Positions 18,151 through 27,637 of a stretch of 64,000 nt of DNA are shown here, piece by piece. The translations under genes were made by a program, and so were the position numbers. This DNA is from JACCZX01 sp963710675. GTDB taxonomy: Bacteria; Pseudomonadota; Gammaproteobacteria; Burkholderiales; Burkholderiaceae_F. How positions within the stretch are numbered: the stretch's first letter is position 1; the number at the start of each line of letters is the position of its first letter. Location: NCBI GenBank assembly GCA_963710675.1, contig CAVQBE010000020.1, positions 1 through 64,000 on the forward strand, given 5' to 3'. The notes beneath the pieces were generated by a model. That model was given only the letters and a program-made list of their open reading frames with translations, had not been told where the DNA came from and searched no databases.

Positions 18151-19140
18151 CTAATCGATCTTTGCGTTTGAAGCCTTGACGACTTTCGTCCACTTTTCGA
18201 TTTCGCCGCGAATGAACGCTGCGAATTGATCGGGCGTGTTGCCGCCGGGCTGGGCGCCTTGTGCAACGAAACGCTCACGCACTTCGGGAACGGCAAGCGC
18301 CTTCGTTACGTCGGACTGAATCTTGTCGACGATCGCGCGTGAGGTCCCGGCCGGCGCGAAAAGTCCAAACCAGGAGCTCGCGTCGAATCCCTTCAGGTTG
18401 GCCGCCTGTTCGATTGTCGGCGTGTCAGGAAGCGCGGGAGAGCGTTCGCGCGATGTCACTGCCAGCGCTTTCAATCGGCCGCTCTTGATATGCGGCAGCG
18501 CTGACGGCAGGTTGTCGAACATTACGTTGGTATTGCCCGCGAGCAGGTCGCTCATCGCCGGAGCGGAACCGCGATAAGGCAGATGCACCATATACGTCCC
18601 GGTCATTGTCTTGAATAATTCGCCGGTCAGATGAATCGACGTGCCGTTGCCGCTCGACGCCATGTTCAACTTGCCCGGGTTCGCTTTGGCATACGCGATG
18701 AATTCGTTGACGCTGCTGGCCGGCACGTTCGGATGGATCACCATCACGTTTGGCACGCCCGCAGCGAGCGTGATCGGCACGAAATCCTTGACCGGGTCGA
18801 ACGGCATCTTGTTGCCGCTTTGCGCAAAGAGCGCTGCATTGATCGAGTGCGTGCCGACGGTGCCCATCAGCAGCGTGTAACCATCGTTGGCACTCTTTGC
18901 CACGGCGTCAGCACCGACGTTGCCGCCTGCACCGGCGCGATTTTCGATGACAACCGGCTGCCCCCACATCTTCTGCAACTCGGCGCCGAGCGAGCGCGCA
19001 ACGATGTCGGTGGTACCACCGGGCGGAAAGGGCACGATGATGCGCACCGGTTTCGAAGGCCAGCTCTGCGCTTGCGCGGTTAGAGAACAAATAGCGAATG
19101 CAGCCGCCGTCAACAAACGCCACACCGAAAAACAATGCAT
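18151..19140 (-). CDS. Bug/TctC-family periplasmic solute-binding receptor
   Basis: 329 residues, intact. I chose ATG 19140 because CCAGGAG lies just upstream and a signal peptide starts there (LLTAAAFAICSLTAQA, cleavage near 25); a longer reading to 19422 would overlap glpK. The mature start WPSKPVRIIVPFPPGGTTDIVAR is the classic Bug signature, with the second binding loop in HLPYRGSAPAMSDLLAGN. Such receptors capture carboxylates for TctAB permeases, but no tctA or tctB is near. With the CoA ligase downstream it may serve uptake and activation of one acid; that is inference. Confidence 0.92.
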   Translation of the reverse strand: MHCFSVWRLLTAAAFAICSLTAQAQSWPSKPVRIIVPFPPGGTTDIVARSLGAELQKMWGQPVVIENRAGAGGNVGADAVAKSANDGYTLLMGTVGTHSINAALFAQSGNKMPFDPVKDFVPITLAAGVPNVMVIHPNVPASSVNEFIAYAKANPGKLNMASSGNGTSIHLTGELFKTMTGTYMVHLPYRGSAPAMSDLLAGNTNVMFDNLPSALPHIKSGRLKALAVTSRERSPALPDTPTIEQAANLKGFDASSWFGLFAPAGTSRAIVDKIQSDVTKALAVPEVRERFVAQGAQPGGNTPDQFAAFIRGEIEKWTKVVKASNAKID

Positions 19141-19209
19141 TTCTAGCTCCTGGAAAGTTGTGGGCGAAGTCTGCCTTTGCAGTGGTCGTTCGTCTATGCT
19201 GGCTGCAGC

Positions 19210-20706
19210 ATGACAAAGTTCATACTGGCGCTCGATCAAGGAACAACGAGCTCGCGCGCGATCGTATTCGATCGGGGCGGGCGGATCATCTCCACTGCCC
19301 AGAAGGAGTTCCGCCAGATTTTTCCGCAACCCGGGTGGGTCGAGCACGACGCCGGTGAAATTTGGTCGACTCAGCTGCAATGCGCACAGACCGCGTTGCG
19401 ACAGGCCGGCGCAAAAGCACACGAGGTGGCGGCGATCGGTGTGACGAATCAGCGCGAGACCACCGTTATCTGGGATCGCGCGACCGGCACCCCGATTGCA
19501 AACGCGATCGTCTGGCAGGACCGCCGCACGGCCGACCGATGCAGAGAGTTTCGCGAGAAGGGTGTCGAGCCCCGTGTCACCGAGAAAACTGGGCTGGTGC
19601 TTGATCCGTATTTCTCGGCGACCAAGATGGAGTGGCTACTCGACCACGTGCCGGGAGCGCGCGCACGTGCTCTGCGCGGCGAACTGGCGTTCGGCACGAT
19701 CGACACGTGGCTGATCTGGAATCTCACGGGCGGCGCCGAGCACGTCACCGATGTCAGCAACGCGTCGCGCACGTTGCTGCTCGACCTTCACTCGCTTGAA
19801 TGGAGCGACGAGATGCTCGAGCTGTTCAACGTGCCGCGCGCGGTGCTGCCGCGAGTGACTGCGTCGAGCGACGTGATCGGCACCACAACGGCCGCAACTT
19901 TTTGGTGAGCCCATCGCGATTGGTGGCAATGCCGGCGATCAACAGGCGGCCACATTCGGCCAGGCTTGCTTCGACATTGGGATGGCTAAGAACACGATCG
20001 GCACCGGTGCTTTCATGCTGATGAATGTTGGCGTGCGTCCGCAAGTGTCCAAAAATCGGCTATTGGCAACCGTGGGCTGGCAATTGAGCCAGCTTGAAGA
20101 CACACGTCTTACATGCTGGAAGGCAGTGTCTTTGTAGCCGGCGCCGTCGTGCAATGGCTGCGCGATGGGCTCGGGTTGTTTGCCCGTTCGGACGATGTCG
20201 AAGCGCTTGCGCGACAGGTCGACGATCATGGCGACGTGTTTTTCGTACCCGGGTTTGCCGGGCTCGGTGCGCCGTATTGGGATGCGGAGGCGCGCGGGGC
20301 GATCGTTGGACTGACGCGCGGCACGTCAAAGGCGCACATCGCGCGCGCTGCGCTGCAATCGATCGCTTTTCAGTCCGCCGATGTGCTGGCAGCAATGCAG
20401 CGCGATGCGCAACAACCGTTGACGGAAGTCCGAGTCGATGGTGGCGCGGCAAAAAACAATTTGCTGTTGCAGTTCCAGGCGGACATCACAGGGGTACCGG
20501 TCGTGCGCCCCGAGGTGACCGAAACGACTGCGCTCGGAGCCGCGTACCTCGCTGGATTGGCGACGGCTTTCTGGAGCGGGCTCGAGGAAATTTCCGATCT
20601 ATGGCGCGCCGAGCGGCGCTTCGAGCCAGCGATGCACGCTTCGCAGCGTGAGGAGCTGATGGCGCGCTGGCACAAGGCAGTGGAGCGCTCCCGATCTTGG
20701 GCGTGA
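19210..20706 (+). CDS. glpK: Glycerol kinase (two frameshifts)
   Basis: ATG 19210 begins TKFILALDQGTTSSRAIVFD, the phosphate-1 motif of FGGY kinases. Breaks lie near 19900 (TAATFW continues as PIAIGGNAGDQQAATFGQ) and 20095 (LEDT continues as YMLEGSVFVAGAVVQWLRD). The remaining motifs are intact: YFSATKMEWLLD, FVPGFAGLGAPYWD and EVRVDGGAAKNNLLLQFQAD. The joined protein is about 498 residues, the normal length. It phosphorylates cytoplasmic glycerol to glycerol 3-phosphate. The stop overlaps the glpD start (GTGA), so the pair forms one operon. The 69 bases between this gene and the divergent receptor gene must hold both promoters. Confidence 0.93.
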
Positions 20707-22165
20707 TTGCGTCGGCAGTGATCGAGCGCGAGCAGTTGCTTGCGCAGTTGCGAGAATCGCGCGAGTGGGATGTCGTCGTTATCGGCGGCGGAGCAACCGG
20801 CCTTGGCATTGCAGTCGATGCAGCAGCGCGCGGATTTCGCACCGCGCTGATCGAAGCGCGCGACTTCGCCAGCGGAACTTCAAGCCGCAGCACCAAGCTG
20901 ATTCATGGCGGCGTGCGCTACCTCGCACAGGGCAACTTAAAGCTCGTGCGCGAGGCGTTGTCCGAGCGTGCGCTGTTGCTGGCTAACGCGCCCGCGCTCG
21001 TGCGGCCGCTTAAATTCATTGTTCCGTGCTATCGGCCATTCGAGCGCGAGGTTATGCGCATTGGCCTTGGTATCTACGACGCTCTTGCAGGCAGGCAGGG
21101 AATCGGTGATACGCATTGGTTATCACGCGACGAAACGATTAAACAGCTTCCGGGCGTCAAACGGAACGGCCTGCGAGGCGGAGTGGCCTACTGGGATGCG
21201 CAATTCGATGATGCGCGCGTAGCGATCGCTCTGATGCGCACGGCGGTGCGGCTCGGGGCCGTTGCAATCAACTACGTTGAAGCCGAAGTGATTAGGAAAA
21301 CCGGAGACCGTACTAAGTGCGCTGGTCGCCCGCGACACCCAAACCAACGAGCGGTTTGAATTGCGTGCCAAGGTCTTCTTCAACGCCACCGGTGTTTGGG
21401 CGGATCAGTTGCGTCGCCTTGCCGACGATTCTGCATCGACTTTAACGACGACCAGCCGCGGCTCGCATATCGTGCTGGCTGGCTCATTCCTGCCCGGTAG
21501 CACGGGGATGATGATTCCAAGCACCGCCGATGGCCGCGTCCTGTTCGCCATTCCATGGCATGACCGTCTGATGGTAGGAACGACCGACGTCGCCGCTAAC
21601 GGTGCTTCCTGGAACCCGCAGGCGTCAGATGCCGAAGTGGAATTCATTCTCGACACAGCGCGCGCTTATCTGCAACAACCACCCGCGACGAGCGACGTCC
21701 TTTCAACGTTCGCTGGACTGCGGCCATTGTTCTCGCCGCGCGCAACACGCGCGGCAAAAGCCACCAAGAAAATCTCGCGCGAGCACGCAATCGTGATCGA
21801 GCATCAGAATCTCGTCACAGTAATCGGCGGAAAGTGGACGACCTATCGAAAAATGGCGCTCGATGCGCTTGATGAGGCCACAACGATCGGGCTGCTCGTC
21901 GAGCGGCCGTGCACGACCGCTGCGTTGAAGCTCGACGTTGACGATTCGATAGAAGCCTCGCTTCGCACAGCGCAGCGTGCCGCACTGCAGGAGCGCGACG
22001 ATCGCGAGGTCGCAGAGTTCGTGCAACTCGCCGCGCGGTATGAGCAGGCGTGCACAGCCGACGATGTTATTGCGCGTCGGCTTCGGGTCGGATCGCTTGG
22101 ATCGCAAAGCAGCTGCGCGAATAACACCGCTTGTCAGCGCGGTGCTATCAACGCGATCTGGCTGA
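20703..22165 (+). CDS. glpD: Aerobic glycerol-3-phosphate dehydrogenase (two frameshifts)
   Basis: GTG 20703 overlaps the glpK stop. The FAD-binding Rossmann motif is DVVVIGGGATGLGIAVDAAAR, followed by FASGTSSRSTKLIHGGVRYL. The frame breaks near 21300, between EAEVIRKTGDR and FELRAKVFFNATGVWAD, and again near 22085. The second frame continues as DRKAAARITPLVSAVLSTRS to the TGA at 22163-22165. About 488 residues when joined, slightly short of the usual 500-530. It oxidises glycerol 3-phosphate to dihydroxyacetone phosphate at the membrane, feeding electrons to quinone. A terminator of the convergent porin gene follows. Confidence 0.92.
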
Positions 22166-22172
22166 AGCGCGC

Positions 22173-22198
22173 AAAAAAAAGCCACTCGATCGAGTGGC
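22173..22198 (-). terminator. Intrinsic terminator of porin 1
   Basis: The palindrome GCCACTCGATCGAGTGGC (22181-22198) is flanked by eight A on the plus strand (22173-22180). Read on the minus strand it is an 8-bp GC-rich stem followed by eight U, 26 bases after the porin stop. It sits directly after the convergent glpD stop and may serve weakly for glpD as well. Confidence 0.85.
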
Positions 22199-22223
22199 CT
22201 TAATCGTAAGAAGTTGTTAAGAC

Positions 22224-23364
22224 TTAGAACAGGTGACGGATACCCATTGTGTACTGCTTGCGATCAACGGCGGTGCTGCCTTGTAGAGCGCCTTCGCCGT
22301 CGCTGTCCGAGAAGTTGATGTAGAGGTTGGTCCGGCGCGAGAGCGGATACGCGTACCCAATGGCCCATACGTCGCGCTCAGCCTGACGGTTTGCAACCGA
22401 TGTTATCGGGCAGGGTCCCGGTTGTTAACGCGCTCAAGCAGACAGCGACAGAATCGCCGTCGCGCTTCTGATAGGAGCCAAGCAGGCTGCCACCGAAGAG
22501 CGGAACGGAAACGCCTGCCATCCAGGCATCCGCATCGGCACCGGCGTCGGGCACGAGACCTAGACCGGCGTTAAAGTAGACGTCGTCTTCCTTCGCGTAC
22601 GCGCCGTGAAGCTTCACGAACTTGAGGTCAAACGTTGCGCCGATCTGCAGCATCTTCTGGTCGCTAGCGCCGGAAGGTATGCGAGGTGTGGCTGCGCTTC
22701 CCGCTAACCCTGTATCACTGAAATCGATCTGGTCGTAGGTAATAGCAGCGTAGAACGGACCTGCACCGAAACTGGCGCCGAAGAAAGCGACGCGGTTGTT
22801 GTTGCCGGTGCCCGGATTCTCAGCGCCATTGCCGTTGAACGAATAACCCGCGCCGAATTTGAAGCCGCCCCACGTCGGCGACTGATACAGCACCGAATTG
22901 TCCAGACGAAAAGCGCCAGCGGTCGTCATGGTCGAACCGAGCGATGAATCGCCCCAGCCGGTCACGAACGGATCGATGTTGCCCCACATATCGAATGAGC
23001 CCGTGCCCGAAGAGAAGGTGGCGACACGGCCGGCGACCAACGTACCCCAGCCTCCGGACAGACCACCCCATGCCTGACGGCCGAAGAGGCGGCCGCCTTG
23101 TAGCGACTGGCCCGTGCTGACGTCGTATCCGCCTTCGAGCGTGAACACCGCGTTCAGGTTAGGCGACAGCGCCTCGGAACCCCGAATACCAAAACGGCTA
23201 CCTGACTGATGACCTGAGTTAATTCCCCGGGTCGAGGCTCCGACGTCGGGATCGTTGTATTGAAAGTTGACATCAATGATGCCGTAGAGCGTTACGTTCG
23301 ACTGTGCGAGCGCAGCGCCTGAGAAAGCACCGAGTATGGCCAGTGCTATCAGATTCTTTTTCAT
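22224..23364 (-). CDS. General Gram-negative porin (PF13609), first of two (one frameshift)
   Basis: ATG 23364 follows CTAGGAGAG. A signal peptide (LIALAILGAFSGAALAQ) precedes the classic porin start SNVTLYGIIDVN, with SRFGIRGSEAL, FTLEGGYDVSTG and LFGRQAWGGL. The frame breaks near 22395, where one extra A in a short A run ends it early; the alternate frame then gives QAERDVWAIGYAYPLSRRT and the C-terminal GIRHLF with terminal Phe at the stop 22224-22226. About 379 residues, a 16-strand trimeric porin for small hydrophilic solutes. A loop near the C-terminus has two cysteines, C-x14-C. A strong terminator follows. Confidence 0.92.
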
Positions 23365-23599
23365 TTAAAGCTCTCCTAGCTGGTGATGGGATTTCTTTTA
23401 CGCCACGGCCCCGCACGAGCCGCCACGCGATGAATGCACTCCCCTAAGGAAGTTGAACGGATTCTTTCAGAGGAGCCATGACAAGGCAAAGAAACACAGC
23501 CAAAACCCCCGAATTTAAGTATTTCGTGTTGCAGTCAGACAACAACAAACTAGGGGCCGTAAATATTGCGTGTAAGACGACCCGACTACCCTCAGCAAA

Positions 23600-24987
23600 T
23601 CAAAAACTGTGGCGCATGCCCAATTGAAGGGAACGCGCATCCTCGCCGGCTCCCGTGGTCCATCCGGTCGCATAACCCGCTGCCGAAGGGCTCACCCGAG
23701 ATTGACCGCTGTTATCCACGAAAGCAGCCACTGCATACAGCTGCGTGCGGCGTGAGAAGTCGTAGAAGTACGCCACGCCGTAATGGTTGGCCTTAGCATC
23801 TTGCGTTGCCCAGGCCGAGCGCCCATCGTCCTTGCCGTAGTTGTAGATGCCGTAGAGCGTGCTGTTGCCGAAACGCCACGAAATACCTGCGTGATACGCC
23901 TCCGAGTCCGTCGGTCCAGCCAGCCCGCGCATCGTGTCCATGTCAAAGCTATTGATCTGCAGGCCGCCAAGAATCCCCGTAATGGCTGCGAGGCTGCCGC
24001 CAGTTGACACGACGATGTTCTGGATGTCCGCAGGCTGCAGGATGGGATTCTCGTTTTCCCGCTTCAAATACTGCGCGTAGAGCCTGACCGGACCAAAACC
24101 GACAAAGCCGCCAGCATTGAACATTTCGAGTCCGGTGCGTTTTTGCGGATTGGTACCGGTGTTGAACGGAACCACGTTGTTGCGGTTGTAGCCAACGCCT
24201 ACCCCCCAGTTGGTCGCGTTGTATTGCAAATTGCCGCCCATGAAATCGTCGCCATTTTGCGGCGCTGTGGCTCGCTCATTGCGCAGCGTTTCCGATCCTC
24301 CAAAGCCATACATCAGTGACGCAGTAAATCCACGTAGCTCGATTCGATACTGGACCGAGTTGTTCGCACGGATCGCCGGGTTGGAGAACCCCTGACCGAA
24401 CTGCAACGCCGTTTGATCACCGATCACGTTGAACTTGTTCAAGATCTCATAAGCCGGGCGTGTACTGCCGGCCAAGGAAAAATCCACCCACCGGTGTGAC
24501 CAGACCGCCCCATGCCTGACGGTCGAAGAGCGCGCCCACGGCGTTGACGGTCGTGATCGCCTGCAGCAGGGAGTTGTTGACTGCGTTCAAACCGCCGACG
24601 ACTGTCGGTTGCGCCACCGCCGGAACTTGGACCGCCGGCGGCGTTGTGACAAAAGCTACACCCGGGCACACGGTCGGTGCTGTAGCCGGGGCGCCGTTGG
24701 CACGGCACCAGTAAAGCGCACCGTTGTTAGTCACGCTGCCGGTATCAACTTCAATGCGGCTTTCCAAGCGTGAACAGTGCGCGCCAGCCAGGGCTCAGAT
24801 CTTCAGAGCCGCGGATACCCCAACGCGAGCCGGCCGACATTCCACTCTGCAGGCGGGTGGCAGAAACGCTGCCGACGTCCAGATTTTCGACGCCCACATC
24901 GACGATGCCGTACAGCGTCACCGAGCTTTGCGCATAGGCAACCGGAAATGCGCATGCCAGCGCAACCGTCAACAGACTCTTCCGCAT
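23600..24987 (-). CDS. General Gram-negative porin, second of two, with enlarged loop (two frameshifts)
   Basis: ATG 24987 follows CCAGGAGAC; the signal peptide (LLTVALACAFPVAYAQ) leads to SSVTLYGIVDVGVEN and SRWGIRGSEDL. Breaks lie near 24758 (FTL continues as ESRIEVDTGS) and near 24460 (GGFFLGRQYTP continues as AYEILNKFN). The end is MRHSF at 23600. Between FTLESRIEVDTGS and LFDRQAWGGL, usually about 15 residues apart, there are some 65 residues, rich in Ala, Pro and Val and with a C-x12-C pair. This is an unusually long extracellular loop. The mature barrel is otherwise normal. Not a simple copy of porin 1: loop sequences differ throughout. Confidence 0.9.
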
Positions 24988-25118
24988 TACTGTCTCCTGG
25001 CTCTTTATGTTTTTGGTGCTCTGGGCGAGCAAACCGGTGCGAGAATAGCGCTGCCCATCTGCGATTTCGATGCCGTCGATGGCGATGCAATCTATTTCGT
25101 GCGATTTACGCAACACTG

Positions 25119-25771
25119 ATGAAGCCGCCGCGATTGAGCCCCGTTGATCAATTGATCACAGCTGCAGACACGGGCGCTGCGAACCCTCGCGGCTGAACCG
25201 CAGGCTACCCGCTCCAACCCTGCCAATGCGTTGCCGATGAACAGCGCAACGCCGCTGTCAGAGCGGGAGCGGCGCGAGGCCGCCGCGCTAATGCGGGTCA
25301 ATCATGTCGGCGAGGTTTGTGCGCAGGCGATGTATGACGCGCAGGCGCTTGCGGCGACTGAGCCGGAATTGCGCGAAAAGTTTGTGCAGCGCCGCGCAGG
25401 AGGAGGCCGACCATCTGGCCTGGACGCAGCAACGAATCCAGGAGCTCGGAGGCCGCACCAGTCTGTTAAATCCTTTGTGGTACGCGGGAGCGTTCGCGAT
25501 CGGCACGGTGGCCGCGAGAATGGGTGACCGTGTGAGCCTTGGCTTTTTGGCCGAAACAGAGCGGCAGGTCGAGCAGCATCTGCAGGGCCATCTAGAACGA
25601 TTGCCAGCAGCCGATGCGCAGTCACGCGCGATCGTCGAGCAGATGAAACACGAGGAAGGTCAGCATGCTGACGCTGCCGTTGGCAGAGGCGCGGCGACAT
25701 TGCCGTTTCCGGCGCGCCTGGCTATGCGGCTCGCCGCGCGGCTGATGACGAAGACCGCGCACTACCTGTGA
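25119..25771 (+). CDS. coq7: Demethoxyubiquinone hydroxylase Coq7 (two frameshifts)
   Basis: ATG 25119 gives SPVDQLITAADTG. The frame breaks near 25175, continuing as LRTLAAEPQATRSNPANALP, and again near 25390, between REKFVQ and AQEEADHLAWTQQR. The di-iron ligands of the Coq7 four-helix bundle are present: Glu in RVNHVGEVCAQAMY, Glu-x2-His in EEADHLAW, Glu in AETERQVEQHL and Glu-x2-His in EEGQHAD. The product of about 215 residues carries out the last hydroxylation in aerobic ubiquinone synthesis at the membrane. It converges with the OsmC gene with only three bases between stops. Confidence 0.9.
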
Positions 25772-25774
25772 GGC

Positions 25775-26198
25775 TCAAATTTCCTCGATCTGCACCGAGT
25801 GCGTGATCGTGGCGGTTTTGCCCAGCATCGCGGTCGCCGAACAATATTTTTCGTGCGAAAGCTGGGCCGCACGCAGTACCGCTTCGCGATTCAGGGCCGT
25901 CCCCCGGACCGTAAATTGCATATCGATCCGAGTGAAAACTTTCGGGTCGGCGGTAGCGCGCTCGGCCGTCAGTTCGAACGGTGCAATCCCGCACCTCGTG
26001 CCGTCCGCGCTGCAGGATCAGTACGACGTCGTATGCGGCGCACCCGCCGGTACCGACAAGGACCATTTCCATCGGCCGTGGCGCCAAGATTGCGCCCGCC
26101 GCCGTCGGGCGCGCCATCCATGGTCGACCAGGTGGCCGCTTCCGGTTTCAGCGATGAAGCTCATCCCTGTCGCCGCTCCAGCGAACTGAACACTGCAA
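25775..26198 (-). CDS. OsmC/YhfA-family protein (about four frameshifts)
   Basis: Reassembled from three frames: start TTG 26198 four bases after AAGGAGAG (QCSVRWSGD), then MSFIAETGSGH, MDGAPDGGGRN, LAPRPMEMVLVGTGGCAAYD, VVLILQRGRHEVRDCTV, ELTAERATADPKVFTRID and a final ITHSVQIEEI. The two redox cysteines of the family are present, in GTGGCAAYD and SHEKYCSAT. Length is about 140 residues as expected. OsmC proteins reduce organic hydroperoxides with a Cys pair; the YhfA branch is less well defined. The number of breaks in so short a gene is extreme, but each piece matches the family in order. Confidence 0.8.
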
Positions 26199-26379
26199 AG
26201 ATCTCTCCTTCATTAGTCAATTGCTGCGGCGATGCAACAGGCCTAGCAGGGGCGCTATAGCCCGTCAGTTATGACGTTAAGTGATTGATTATTAGACTTT
26301 ACTTATCGCGTGACTGTCGCTAATCAAAGTTTCTAATGACCTGCATTTTGCCTTGCGCTGCACCAATCTCATGCGATAC

Positions 26380-26407
26380 TTGCAACTTGTCTCCTCCACC
26401 CTATAAG
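26380..26407 (+). promoter_or_regulatory. Candidate sigma-70 promoter for rplM-rpsI
   Basis: TTGCAA (26380-26385) and TATAAG (26402-26407) are separated by 16 bases, a good match to the sigma-70 consensus. Transcription would start near 26414, at the foot of the hairpin listed next. Confidence 0.5.
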
Positions 26408-26414
26408 GTGGTTT

Positions 26415-26446
26415 CGGCCCGGACCCTCCGTCTGGGCCGTTTTTTT
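26415..26446 (+). terminator. Hairpin plus seven T in the rplM leader (possible attenuator)
   Basis: A 10-bp stem (26415-26424 with 26430-26439, one G-U pair, loop CCTCC) is followed directly by TTTTTTT (26440-26446). It has every feature of an intrinsic terminator on the plus strand, yet the nearest plus-strand gene upstream, coq7, ends 640 bases earlier with a minus-strand gene in between. It is therefore a candidate leader attenuator for rplM-rpsI. Confidence 0.75.
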
Positions 26447-26528
26447 ACGGCTCCTTGCGTCGCAACCCCTTGAACGAATAGAATTTCGGGTTCTGCTGCG
26501 CAAGCACCACGCATTTCGAGCAACTCCA

Positions 26529-26956
26529 ATGAAAACGTTTTCTGCAAAGATCACGAAGTTCGGCGGGACTGGCTTCTTGTTGACGGTAACGACAAAGTCG
26601 TAGGTCGCCTTGCGAGCCAGATCGCTCTTCGCCTGCGCGGCAAGCACAAGCCAGAGTACACGCCGCACGTTGATACCGGCGACTACATCGTCGTGGTCAA
26701 CGCGGCGAAGCTTCGCATGACCGGCAACAAGAGCGAAGACAAGACGTATTACCGGCACAGTGGTTATCCGGGCGGCGTTTACGAAACAAATTTCAAGAAA
26801 ATGCAGGAACGCTTCCCTGGTCGCGCATTGCATCTGGCAGTGAAGGGGATGCTTCCGAAGGGCCCGCTCGGGTACGCGATGATCAAGAAGTTGAAGATCT
26901 ACGCTGCCGACGAGCATCCGCACACGGCACAACAGCCCAAGGCTCTCGAAATTTAA
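26529..26956 (+). CDS. rplM: 50S ribosomal protein L13 (one frameshift)
   Basis: ATG 26529 gives MKTFSAK. The frame breaks at about 26546-26549, where one A seems missing, and resumes as DHEVRRDW and VDGNDKVVGRLASQIALRLR, running to 26956. The L13 hallmarks GDYIVVVNAAK, YYRHSGYPGG and VKGMLPKGPLG are intact, and the total of about 142 residues is the normal length. L13 binds 23S rRNA early in 50S assembly and is essential, so the break can only be an error of sequencing or assembly. It is followed by rpsI, as in nearly all proteobacteria. Confidence 0.95.
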
Positions 26957-27013
26957 TGCGAGCAAACTCGATGCGAACGTCTCGACGCGCGCTAACGAAC
27001 GACTGGTACAGAC

Positions 27014-27406
27014 ATGATCGGCAACTACAACTATGGAACCGGACGCCGTAAGAGTTCGGTAGCGCGCGTATTCATGAAGCGTGGCAGCGGCGCAATCGTG
27101 ATCAACGGCCGCCCGATCGACGAATATTTTCAGCGCGAAACGGGTCGCATGATCGCGCGGCAGCCACTGGCACTGACCAATCACATTGCTACGTTTGACG
27201 TCCAGATCAACGTTCATGGCGGCGGCGAATCCGGCCAGGCAGGTGCCGTGCGCCACGGCATCGCGCGCGCCCTGATCGACTACGACGAAACACTAAAGCC
27301 TGCGTTATCAAGTGCAGGTCTCGTTACACGGGATGCGCGTGAAGTCGAACGCAAGAAGGTCGGTTTCCGCAAAGCGCGTCGCCGCAAGCAGTTCTCGAAG
27401 CGATAG
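27014..27406 (+). CDS. rpsI: 30S ribosomal protein S9
   Basis: 130 residues, intact, start ATG 27014. NYGTGRRKSSVARVF at the N-terminus, GGGESGQAGAVRHGIARAL in the middle and the C-terminal tail RKARRRKQFSKR, whose last residues reach the P-site tRNA, are all present. It lies 57 bases after rplM and forms the usual two-gene operon. A short GC palindrome follows the stop but lacks a T-tract. Confidence 0.97.
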   Translation: MIGNYNYGTGRRKSSVARVFMKRGSGAIVINGRPIDEYFQRETGRMIARQPLALTNHIATFDVQINVHGGGESGQAGAVRHGIARALIDYDETLKPALSSAGLVTRDAREVERKKVGFRKARRRKQFSKR

Positions 27407-27637
27407 CTCCGGGCGCGCTATCGGCGCGCCTCGACCCTCCTTAAGTAGTCGGCCCCTATTTTGGGGATGCGTGTTTGCGAGACATCCAATCGCGGCACGA
27501 TATCCGTCGTCGTCGGACCTATACTGCCCACAGAGAAGGATGCGTGGCGCGTCTGCGAAGCTTCTTCTTAGCCGGACGCCAGGCGTGGGTCGGCTGCACA
27601 GGAGGTCGGCTTTGCATCAATCTGCCTGCTCAATTAG

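Larger units (their letters stand above)
26199..26528. other. 330-bp intergenic region upstream of rplM
   Basis: No gene is visible. The left part is AT-rich for this genome and must hold the promoter of the minus-strand OsmC gene. The right part holds a candidate promoter and a strong terminator-type hairpin, listed separately, followed by about 80 bases of leader before rplM. Confidence 0.7.

Noticed and set aside
23365..23599. Duplication or recombination scar between the two porin genes
   Set aside because: The spacer shows no repeat of either porin, and the two proteins differ along their whole length, so no recent tandem duplication can be claimed.
27407..27637. Possible small gene or RNA between rpsI and the DUF6776 gene
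   Set aside because: A 63-codon frame and a GC palindrome after rpsI are present, but the frame overlaps the next start and the palindrome lacks a T-tract.
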